Shown here in pieces: positions 42,218 to 51,800 of a DNA stretch of 64,000 nucleotides (position 1 is the stretch's first letter; every line of letters starts with the position of its first letter). The notes beneath the pieces are model-generated. The model was not told the DNA's origin. It ran no database searches and saw only the letters and a program-made list of their open reading frames with translations. The stretch lies in NCBI GenBank assembly GCA_958352815.1, contig CATWQA010000004.1:1-64000 (forward strand), given 5' to 3'. The position numbers and the translations under genes are program-made. Origin of the DNA: an uncultured Eubacteriales bacterium (GTDB lineage: Bacteria > Bacillota > Clostridia > Monoglobales > Monoglobaceae).

Positions 42218-42571
42218 TTATTTTGATTTGGGGTTAAAAAGCAGAGCCATGAGAAAGCCGAAGAATATGGCGGCGGAAATTCCGCCTGCGGCGGCCTTGG
42301 CTCCTCCCGTGATAATCCCTAAGGCTCCCGTTTCGTCAACGGCCTTTATTACTCCCTTTGCCAGCACGTTGCCGAACCCAATCAGAGGGACGGTTGCTCC
42401 GCCTCCCGCAAAGTCCACCAGCTTGTCGTATATTCCAAATCCGCCCAGAATTGCTCCCGCAACCACAAACAGAACCAGAATTTTAGCCGGGGTCAGGCTT
42501 GTTTTGTCAATCAATATCTGGGCTATGGCGCAGATAAGGCCGCCAACCCAAAAAGCATTAATATACGCCAT
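42218..42571 (-). CDS. spoVAE: Stage V sporulation protein AE
   Basis: A 117-residue membrane protein with about four helices (FWVGGLICAIAQILID, AKILVLFVVAGAILGGFGIY, GGISAAIFFGFLMALLF). In sporeformers it belongs to the SpoVA channel that moves calcium dipicolinate into the developing spore and out at germination. GGAGGTGG precedes the ATG at 42571. It overlaps spoVAD by 14 bases. Last gene of the unit. Confidence 0.93.
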   Translation of the reverse strand: MAYINAFWVGGLICAIAQILIDKTSLTPAKILVLFVVAGAILGGFGIYDKLVDFAGGGATVPLIGFGNVLAKGVIKAVDETGALGIITGGAKAAAGGISAAIFFGFLMALLFNPKSK

Positions 42572-43595
42572 TTTTTCCACCTCCCGGTGTGTTTGAAAGG
42601 GCGATTGCGTGGGCAATTCCCGGAACCGACTCCCCCTGAAGGGTGGCAGTCGGGCTGAGGAGAGCCCCCGTTCCCAGAATGAGCACCTCGTTGAGCTTCC
42701 CTCTTTTCATCATCTCGTACACATATCCGCAGAGGGTCACTGCGACACAGCCGCAGCCGCTGCCGCCCGAATGCACGTCCTGCTTTTCAAAATCGTATAT
42801 CAGGCAGCCCGTGTCCCCGTAATTTGCAGATAGGTCATAGCCGCCTTTGCTCATCATGTCAATAACTATCTCCCTGCCGACCTTGCCCAAATCCCCCGTC
42901 AAAATCAGGTCGTAGCTTTTTGGGGAGCGTCCCGTGTCCTTGAAATGGGTGATAAGAGTATCGATTGCGGCGGGGGCCATGGCTCCGCCCATGTTGTTCT
43001 GATCAGTCACGCCGTAATCCACAACCTTTCCCGTGGTCACATGGGTTATATATGGGGCTCCGCCGTTTTTAGAGACTACGGCGGCTCCCGCTCCCGTAAC
43101 CGTCCACTGCGCCGTGGGCGGCCTCTGCCCTCCGTATTCAAGAGGGTTTCTGTATTGGCGTTCCGCAGTGCAGAAATGGCTGGAGGCAACGGCTATAGTG
43201 TTGTCCGCCCCGCCTCCGTCAATTGTGACTGCGCTCAGGCTCAAGCCCTCAATCATGGTGGAGCAGGCTCCGTACAAGCCGTAGTAGGGAATTTCAAGCT
43301 CCCTTGCGCTGAAGCCCGAGCTTATGCACTGGTTGAGCAGGTCTCCCGCAAAGGCACAATGTATATGGTCGGAACTGAGCCCCGACTTCCGTATTGCCAG
43401 CTTTGCCGCCTCACGCTGCATTTTGGTTTCCGTCTTTTCCCAGGTGTCCTCTTTCCATTCCGCATCGTTCATGTGAACGTCAAAGTAGGGCGAAAGGGGG
43501 CCGTGGCTTTCCTTTGTCCCCACAATTGAGGCGGTTGCCGAAATCGATATACGGGAGGTAACCGCTATTGTCTGCTTTCCCAAACGCACAGCCAT
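42558..43595 (-). CDS. spoVAD: Stage V sporulation protein AD
   Basis: A 345-residue soluble protein with a thiolase-like fold that binds dipicolinic acid and works with the SpoVA channel. GACSTMIEGLSLSAVTIDGG and GDLGKVGREIVIDMM are typical. GGAGG precedes the ATG. Three bases separate it from spoVAC. Confidence 0.95.
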   Translation of the reverse strand: MAVRLGKQTIAVTSRISISATASIVGTKESHGPLSPYFDVHMNDAEWKEDTWEKTETKMQREAAKLAIRKSGLSSDHIHCAFAGDLLNQCISSGFSARELEIPYYGLYGACSTMIEGLSLSAVTIDGGGADNTIAVASSHFCTAERQYRNPLEYGGQRPPTAQWTVTGAGAAVVSKNGGAPYITHVTTGKVVDYGVTDQNNMGGAMAPAAIDTLITHFKDTGRSPKSYDLILTGDLGKVGREIVIDMMSKGGYDLSANYGDTGCLIYDFEKQDVHSGGSGCGCVAVTLCGYVYEMMKRGKLNEVLILGTGALLSPTATLQGESVPGIAHAIALSNTPGGGKNGVY

Positions 43596-43598
43596 AAT

Positions 43599-44057
43599 CT
43601 AACCTCCAATCAGTATCTTATATAAATAGTAGACAATCCCGACCACAACCGAGGCGGAAATTCCGTATACCAGAACAGGCCCCGCCACAACGAACATCTT
43701 AGCCGAGGTTCCCGTTATAAGTCCCTCCCGTTTAAACTCCATGGCGGGAGAGGCAACAGAGTTGGCAAAGCCCGTTATGGGAACAATGGTTCCCGCCCCT
43801 GCGTACTTGGCAAGCTTTGGATATATGTCAAGACCCGTGAGCAGCGCACCCAAAAAGACCATGGTTACGCTGACGGCAACCTTGGCGTTCTCGGAATCCA
43901 TGTGGCAGAAATTGGTGTATATATCCCCTATTGCCTGCCCTATTGTGCAGATGGCGCCGCCGAACAGGAACGCCATAACCATGTCCTTGAGCAGAGGGCT
44001 TTTGGGCGCCTTTTCGTCTATATAATTCAGGTATTCTTGATTTTGATTTTGGCTCAT
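43599..44057 (-). CDS. spoVAC: Stage V sporulation protein AC
   Basis: A 152-residue membrane protein with about four helices; in Bacillus, SpoVAC behaves as a mechanosensitive channel in the spore inner membrane. The sequence FANSVASPAMEFKREGLITG is conserved in the family. AAGGAGTG precedes the ATG. It follows sigF, and a sigma-G-like promoter is visible in the 63-base gap. spoVAA, AB and AF are absent, as in many Clostridia. Confidence 0.95.
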   Translation of the reverse strand: MSQNQNQEYLNYIDEKAPKSPLLKDMVMAFLFGGAICTIGQAIGDIYTNFCHMDSENAKVAVSVTMVFLGALLTGLDIYPKLAKYAGAGTIVPITGFANSVASPAMEFKREGLITGTSAKMFVVAGPVLVYGISASVVVGIVYYLYKILIGG

Positions 44058-44085
44058 AATACCACTCCTTTTAGTGCTTTGTGAA

Positions 44086-44115
44086 TATTATGACCCGATT
44101 TGAATTATACTATGC
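44086..44115 (-). promoter_or_regulatory. Sigma-G-like promoter of the spoVA operon
   Basis: Minus strand: GCATA (44115-44111), 18 bases, CATAATA (44092-44086). It fits the forespore sigma-G form (GMATR, 17-18 bases, CATnnTA) and directly follows the sigF stop. Confidence 0.55.
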
Positions 44116-44120
44116 AAAAT

Positions 44121-44852
44121 TTAACCTGTAAGCCGATCCCGCATTTTTTGCAGCACTCTTTTCTCTATCCTCGAAACCTGAACCTGAGAAATCCCCAGCT
44201 TCTCCGCGATTTCTGTCTGGGTTTTCCTGCGAAAATACCGCATGTATATGATGAGCTTTTCCCGCTCGTTCATAACCCCGAATGCCTGCTCCAGCATTAT
44301 TCTGTTTTCGATTTTTTCTTCGTAATTCTCATCTGAGCTGAGCTTTTCCAGAAGGGAGCGGTTTTCCGAGTTGCCGTCGTCAAGCCGGGCGTAGATTGAG
44401 TCGGGTTTGCGGGTTGCTTCAAGAGCCGCCGCCAGCTCCTGAGGTGTTATTCCCAGCTCCTTGGCGATTGCCGCAACGGAGGGCTCCTCCTTGTTTTCCG
44501 CCATCATTTTTTCTTTGATTGCCGCCGCCTTTCCCGCCGTTGTTTTAAGAGAGCGGCTGACCTTGATTATGCCGTCGTCCCTCATAAACCGCTTTATCTC
44601 GCCTATAATCATGGGGACGGCGTAGGTAGAGAAGGTAACGCCGAAGTCCGTGTTAAACTTGTTCGCCGCCTTTATCAACCCTATGCAGCCTACCTGGAAC
44701 AGGTCCTCCGCCTCTTGTCCTCTGCCCAAAAACCTTTTGACTATAGAGTGAACAAGCCCCACGTTTTGCTCTATAAGCTGATTTTTGGCGTTTTCGTCAC
44801 CCTCGGCGATACGCCTTAGCAATTCATCATTGGCTTCGGAATACTTAATCAT
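44121..44852 (-). CDS. sigF: RNA polymerase forespore sigma factor F
   Basis: A 243-residue sigma-70 family factor, the first compartment-specific sigma of the forespore. Region 2 (GYLIKAANKFNTDFGVTFST-type, here GLIKAANKFNTDFGVTFSTY), region 3 and the region 4 helix-turn-helix (TQTEIAEKLGISQVQVSRIE) are present. It overlaps spoIIAB by eight bases. Held inactive by SpoIIAB until SpoIIAA is dephosphorylated. Confidence 0.97.
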   Translation of the reverse strand: MIKYSEANDELLRRIAEGDENAKNQLIEQNVGLVHSIVKRFLGRGQEAEDLFQVGCIGLIKAANKFNTDFGVTFSTYAVPMIIGEIKRFMRDDGIIKVSRSLKTTAGKAAAIKEKMMAENKEEPSVAAIAKELGITPQELAAALEATRKPDSIYARLDDGNSENRSLLEKLSSDENYEEKIENRIMLEQAFGVMNEREKLIIYMRYFRRKTQTEIAEKLGISQVQVSRIEKRVLQKMRDRLTG

Positions 44853-45291
44853 AGGCGTTCTCGGCTCCGATGTATTTTACCATTCTGACCCGAGTGCCCT
44901 TTTGGGGCTCGGACTCAACCTCCAGCTCGTCCATAAAGCTTTGCATAACCGTAAAGCCCATGCCGCTGCGTTCGTCGCTGCTTGAGGTGGTATAGAGGGG
45001 CTGCATTGCCTTGTCAACATTTTCAATGCCCCTGCCCTTATCCCGTATAACAATTTCAAATTTGTACCTGTCGTCTTTAAGCTCCATGTTGCATTCAATG
45101 TCTATAACTCCGCAGCCGTGGCTGTACCCATGTATAATTGAATTTGTCACCGCCTCCGAAACGGAGGTCTTTATGTCGGAAAGCTCCTCAACGGTCATGT
45201 CCGCCTGAGCCGCAAAGGCTCCCACAGCCGCCCTTGCAAAAGCCTCGTTTGAGGTCTTTGACGGAATTGTCAGCTTCATATAGTTGTTCAT
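44845..45291 (-). CDS. spoIIAB: Anti-sigma-F factor and serine kinase
   Basis: A 148-residue GHKL-type kinase that binds and blocks sigma-F and phosphorylates SpoIIAA. The N-box SVSEAVTNSIIHGY, the DKGRGI box and the RSGMGFTVMQSFMD box are present. AAGGAGTG precedes ATG 45291; the frame upstream overlaps spoIIAA and is not used. Confidence 0.97.
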   Translation of the reverse strand: MNNYMKLTIPSKTSNEAFARAAVGAFAAQADMTVEELSDIKTSVSEAVTNSIIHGYSHGCGVIDIECNMELKDDRYKFEIVIRDKGRGIENVDKAMQPLYTTSSSDERSGMGFTVMQSFMDELEVESEPQKGTRVRMVKYIGAENAYD

Positions 45292-45304
45292 GTTTTTCAC
45301 TCCT

Positions 45305-45616
45305 TTATCCGCAGTTCTTTTCCAGTATTTTTTTAATTCCCGCCAGCTCCAAAACCTTATCCACATGGGGCTTTGGTCTGATCAGCCTGACCTGCCCTCC
45401 GCGAGCCGCCATGATCTTGTACCTGCCCATTATCAGCCCCAGCCCCGAGCTGTCCATAAGCTCCACTCCGCCCAGATCCATAATAAGAACGGCGGGATTT
45501 CTGAGGGAAATAAGTCTGTCAATATCGTTTCGGATTTCGCCCACGCAGTGCTGATCAATCTCGCCGTACAGCTTTACCACCAGCGAATTTCCAACCGGTT
45601 CAATTTCAAATCTCAT
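45305..45616 (-). CDS. spoIIAA: Anti-sigma-F factor antagonist
   Basis: A 103-residue STAS-domain protein. The phosphorylated Ser is in LMDSSGLGLIMG. When dephosphorylated by SpoIIE it frees sigma-F from SpoIIAB. AAGGAGG precedes ATG 45616. First gene of the spoIIA operon. On the minus strand upstream, AGAAGAAATT (45734-45725) and GTCGAAAT (45714-45707) could be a sigma-H promoter. Confidence 0.96.
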   Translation of the reverse strand: MRFEIEPVGNSLVVKLYGEIDQHCVGEIRNDIDRLISLRNPAVLIMDLGGVELMDSSGLGLIMGRYKIMAARGGQVRLIRPKPHVDKVLELAGIKKILEKNCG

Positions 45617-45833
45617 TAGGTTTTCCTCCTTTAAGTTTTCTGCACTTAAATAAGTTAGACGCGAAAAAATTTCCGCCTTTATTTCCCAAGGAGTTTTGCA
45701 CCAAAGATTTCGACAAATTTTAAAAATTTCTTCTGGCCCCATAGATTTTAACCCCATCTGGACCTGTTAATATGTTTTAAAATAGCTTATAATATTGTTA
45801 AAATAAATAAAACCTAAAAAAGGAGGAGCAGAA

Positions 45834-48800
45834 ATGTTAAAAAGAATAGGTTCATTGGTGCTAAGCGCCGTAATGCTGGCGACGGGGTTTACCGGCGTTT
45901 ATGCAGCCGCACCGGAACAGGAGGAGGACGGCGTGTCTATAGCAGCCTTTAAGGGCTTTGACCCTGAAACCACCCTGTGGACGGATAATCACATTGAGAA
46001 CGTTCTCAAAGAGGGCGGAATTTACGAGACCATGAAGGACGTTGACCCCAACGCCAGTAAGGACGATAATACTACCAAGATTCAGAAGCCCTATGAAAAG
46101 AGCGGAGTAAACTTTACGGGCTGGGGCTACAGCGAGTATATCTGGACAAACGGATACCCCGTAGGCAACGGACGTATGGCGAGCATGGTTGCCGGAGGTA
46201 TAGACAACGAGGTTATCCAGATAAACGAGGATACCTGCTGGGACGGCGGCCCTTACGGAACATTGGTTGACGAGGAGGGAAACACCCTTACAACCGTTGA
46301 GCAGACCAGAGACGCAGGTAAGATTTTCGGAACGAATATGACAAGCGGAAGCGTTAAGGACAACTGGAAGTTCTACAGAGGCGCCAATGAGGACGGAACC
46401 CCTGCCGAAATCGGTTCGGCGGACGCGATTGTGGGCGACGAGGAGTTCAGAACAAACTTCCCCGCCTTTAAAAACAAGAGCATTTCATATCAGGCGCTTA
46501 ATATTAATAACGCAAAGTCAACCTCTGCCGTTCAGGACAGATGGAACCTTCACGGCATGGTTGAGACTCAGTTTTTGGGCAACCCCACAGGTCAGAGAGC
46601 TTACAAGTCCTTTGTTGAGCTGTATCTGGACTTTGGGCATAAGCATGACTATGCCACAAACTATACAAAGAGCCTTGACATGACAACGGGTATTGTCACT
46701 GTTGATTATGACTACATGGACATGAACGACAAGACCAAAAAGCACTTTACAAGAGAGACCTTTGCCAGCTATCCGGATCAGGCGGTTGTTACCCATGTAA
46801 CCTCCGACAGTCCTCTTGACTTCACGGCGGAGCTTCATACATACCACAACCAGGACGGATATTATAAATTCGAAAAGGTAAGCGATAAGCAGGTAAAGGT
46901 AACCGCTTCGGTTTATAACGGAAACAAGAATAACAACATAGGCAGAATAAACGCCATCAGATTTGAGGCTGATATGCTGCTGGACGGCGACGGAACATTC
47001 TCGGTTTCCGAGGACAACACAACGGTCAGCGTTCAGGGCGGATATGAGGCGACAATCTACGTTGTGGGTGCGACAAACTATGTTGACTACAAGACCCTTG
47101 ACAACTCAAAGCCCGCGGCGGACTGCGCAAAGTATATTGCAAACATTCAGAGCAAGACCTATGAGACTATTCTGATGAGACATATTGAGGACTTTACCGA
47201 GCAGTTCAGATCCTCAAGCCTCACTTTGGAAAACATCAACGGCGTTGATAACTATGACGTGCCCACAGAAAAGCGTGTCCGCAAGGACGTAAAGGGCAAG
47301 TCTGGCTATACGGTAGGCTCCGGCGCGAACCTGAGCAACGCCAACAGCGCAGGGGTTAAGACCACCTATCAGGACGGAGATAACCAGCTGGCAACACTTG
47401 AGTTTAACTACGGAAAGTACATGATGATTTCCGGCGCAAGAGACGAGAGAACAGCGGACGAGTGCCTCGAGGGAGACATTGAAATACCCATGAGCCAGCC
47501 TCTTAACCTGACTGGTAAGTGGAACGCTGCCATGTCGGCAGGCTGGAACGGCAAGTATACAATCAATATTAACACCGAGATGAACTACTGGGCTGCTCAG
47601 CCTCTCAATATCGGCGACAGCGAAAAGACACTTATCGACACCTTTGCCGATTTGGCGGCGAGCGGAAGCATAACCGCCGATTATCAATACGCTATAGGTG
47701 ACAGCTCAACCTATCAGCCCGGAGACCCCTGGGTTATGCACCACAACTACGACCTGTGGAGAGGAACTCAGCCTATAGATAACGCAACGGCAGGTCTGTG
47801 GCCTACGGGCGGAGCATGGCTCTTAGACCACGCTTGGCAGTACTATAAGTTCAACCTTGATGAAGAATACCTGGCTGAAATATACCCCTACATGGTCGGC
47901 GCAGCAAAGTTCTTTACGGAATTTTTGGTTGTTGACCCCAAGACGGGATATTTGATTACGGCGGCTTCCTGCTCTCCCGAGCAGGGCGGAGTTCAGCCCG
48001 GCCCCGCAATGGACACACAGATTATAAGAAACCTGTACGACATGGTTCAGCAGGCGTCTGAAATCCTGGGCAAGACCGAGGAGAACGCAGACCTGCTGGC
48101 AAAGATTGCCGAGCAGATGCCCTCAACCTATTTGGCAGATGAAAAGGGTAAGGTGGCTCCCAATCTTATTGACTCAAGCGGATATATTAAGGAATGGGTT
48201 CGCGGCGACGTTAGCTTTGACTTCTCGGAGAAGTCGGACGGCAGCGGCAAGTATAAGATTGAAAATATCTTTAACCCAAGTGAAAAGACAGACAGCATAA
48301 GCGAGCATGAGGCGTCCAATACATCAGGTCACAGACATATGTCTCACCTGTGGGAGCTGTTCCCCGGAACACACCTGAGCGCCTACAGCGAGGACGCCAA
48401 CGAGCAGAAGATTTATAAGGCGTTTACCGATACGCTGACAAAGACAAAGAGACTCGACGCAGACGGAAAGGGCTGGAGCCTTGCATGGAGAATGAACCTG
48501 CTGGCAAGAGCTCTGGACGGCGATAACGCTTCAAAGAAGCTTGAGCAGTTGTTCGTGTGCCGTACGGCTCCCAACCTGCTTGACGAGCACCCCGACTTCC
48601 AGATTGACGGAAACTACGGCGCAACATCGGGTATAACAGAGATGCTGCTCCAGAGCCATGACGGAAACATTAACATTCTTCCCGCTCTGCCGAGCAAGTG
48701 GAAGGCAGGTCAGTTTAACGACTTCCGCGCAAGAGGCGACGTGGGCGTTAGCGCAAAGTGGAGCAACGGAAAGCTTGAAAAGGCTGAATTGAAGCCCGAA

Positions 48801-51800
48801 AACAGCGGTGATATTAACCTTATCGTTTCGGATATAGCAAAGGCAAAGATAACGGACAGCAAGGGCAATGCCGTTACGGCAACGCTCAATTCCGCAGGCA
48901 CAATACTGACCTTCAGCGCAGTGGGCGGCGAGACCTATACGGTTGCATACGGCACAGTTGCAGATGAGGACGAGTTTGAAATCGAGAGAGCGGAGTACGT
49001 AGACGGAGCTCTGTACGTACAGGTTAAGTACAGCGGCATGGAGTCTAACCCCTCTGCGGCTCTCAAGGCTGAAATCATGAACGAAAGCGGAGCGGTTTCT
49101 GAGACAAAGACCTATCCCGTTGCTGCATCAACCGTTGTAAGAACCGACATTGCAGCTCCCGCAGGCGGCTCGGTTAAGCTGACAATTGTCAGCACAGAGA
49201 CAGGAGAAGCTCTCAGCGGGTCGGTAACGGCTCCCTATGCGGCGGAGGGCGCGGCAACAATGAAGCCCGACCCCACGGCGCAGCCCACAATCGACCCTGA
49301 CGCAACACCTACGCCCAGCCCGTCACCCTCACCCACCCCGGTTCCCCTTCCGGATTACTGGAACTGCTCAAGCGCAGACGCAAGCAAGAAAGCAGGGGAT
49401 GCGGTTATGAAGAACATGACCCTTATGTTTGACGTAACGGCAAGCGGCAGCGCAAAGGTGACTATTGACGGCAAGAGCTTTACCAATTATATTTCCCATA
49501 AAACCGATAACGGAAGCTGGTCAAACGGAGTGGGCTCCGGCGCAGCCTTTAAGTATGTAGCGGACAGATACGGCAAGCTGACGGTTTACGTATGCGACCT
49601 GGGCGGCGCAACGTACGAAGGTGACCAGATTATTAAAGAGGGTAAGGAGCTTTGTATAACTAAGGAGGGCGTTTCGAATCATAAGCAGAATGTTCCGGGA
49701 GAATCTGCATATTATAGAAACAACGCAAATGGCTCTATTGATACCTCTATCAGCCTTGACGTAGCTCCCGGAGAGACCTACTACGCATATGTTGCAGGCT
49801 CAAAGGGCAGATTTGTGGGCGCTGCATTCGAAGCCTCCGCAGACCAGCCCACCGCAACACCGAGCTCAGACTACGATTATCAAATCAACAGCGCATATTT
49901 TGACAATGACGGCAAGCTCAACGTTGACTATACCTACACAGGAGCAGAGGCAGAGCCCAAGGCGGTTCTGATTGCGGCAGCCTATGATGCTGAGGAGGCT
50001 CTCGTATCCTCTCAGACCTATGACATAAGCGGCACGGATAAGGCGGTTCTTGACGGCTTTGCTAAGCCCGAGGACGGAAATACGGTTGTTTATATTTGGG
50101 ACAGCATGTCCTCAATGCAGCCCCTCAGCGCAAAGACGGCGGTTTCAGACCAAGCTCCGGCAGAGCCTACCCCGACGTCCACTGCTGCGCCTACTCAAAC
50201 TCCTGTGCCCACAGCACCTGCGGACAGCGGTGTGTATATAGGCGATACCAAGTATGCCACGGTGATGGAGGCGGTAAACGCAGCGGCAGCGATTAATCCC
50301 TCAAGCGAGGAGAACAGAGTATATATTGACGTTATGCCCGGAACCTATCGGGAGCAGGTCGTTGTAAAAACGCCCTACGTAACCATCAGGAAGATGCCCG
50401 GAACAGAGGGAGAAGCAAAGCTGACATGGTACTACGGCTTAGGCTCACTTTATGACAGCTGTAACTCAAGCGGTTACTATGACCCAAGCGTAATAGGCGA
50501 CGGCGAGGCGTACGGCCCCAAGGATTGGGGCCCTGCCCTCAAGGTCGATAAGAGCGCAACGGCGTTTACGGCGGAAAATCTGAAAATAGAGAACTCTTAT
50601 AATGCATACTACACTCAGGAGGAATTGACGGATATTATGGGAGTTGACCCTGATACGAATAACAGTAACTTCCACCGTCTTGACTGGATAAAGGAGCAGA
50701 TTGCAGCAGGAAAGAGCGACAGCGAAATAAACACTTACCTGCAAAGCCGCCAAGATATAACCTATATGGGCGTGAAAGCAAGCCCCAGAGAGCGTTGTGC
50801 CGCTCTCCACTGCTCGGCGGATAAGGCGCAGTTTATAGGCTGCGAGATTATGTCAACTCAGGATACTATCGGCATAAACACGGGCAGAATGTACTTTAAG
50901 GATTGTAAATTGGGCGGAACAACCGACTATATCTGCGGCAGCGCCACGGCGGTGTTTGACAGCTGCGAGCTGTTTGTTAACGCAGGAGGCGGCGGCGACT
51001 CCGCAACAATCACGGCTCCCAGCAACCCTGCCGAGTCCGATGGCTACCTGTTCTATAACTGCCATGTTACGGGCACAAGCCTGGCGCAGGCGGGCAACCT
51101 CGGCAGACCCTGGAGCGGCGTTAATGCCGGCGCAAGCTATATTAACACTAAGATTGACTACCTCAGCGGAAGCACGTCAAGCCTGCTGATTTCAAACAAA
51201 GGCTGGACAGATATGGGCGGTGTTAAGCCTGAGGAAGCCCGCTTCCGTGAGTATGGAAGCGTAAAGGCCGACGGCAGCGCGGTAGATACCTCAGGCCGTC
51301 CCAAGGGAACTCTCCTTGACCAATGGACAATGCTCAGATATAATCCGCTGGTATTCACTCAGGGTACAGACGGCTGGGACCCTGCGGGATTGACTTCGGT
51401 ATATGAGGGCGTTAACAGTGTCATAAACGCAACAAATATTGACACAAGCGACGGCACGGTTAACGAAATCAGCCTGCCTCAGGCTCCGAGCGGATATGAA
51501 TTCAAGTGGGAAAGCGACAGCGAGTTCGCAACCGTAAACGGGGATAAGCTCACCCTTATTCGCCCGGCGTACGGAGAAAGCCCCATAAAGGCAAGCGTTA
51601 AGCTGTACGTAAGACAGAATGACAATGCCGAAATCGGCGGTGAGAAGTCGATTGTCTTTGAAATCCAGCCCACTCAGGATACGGAGAATGTGTTCACCGT
51701 AAACGGAACCGTTACCCTGTCATCGGCAAGCGATGAGGCGCAGACGGTTAAGGTTGAGTTTAAGAAGGGCGAAGCGGTAATCAAGACGGTTAACGTTGAA

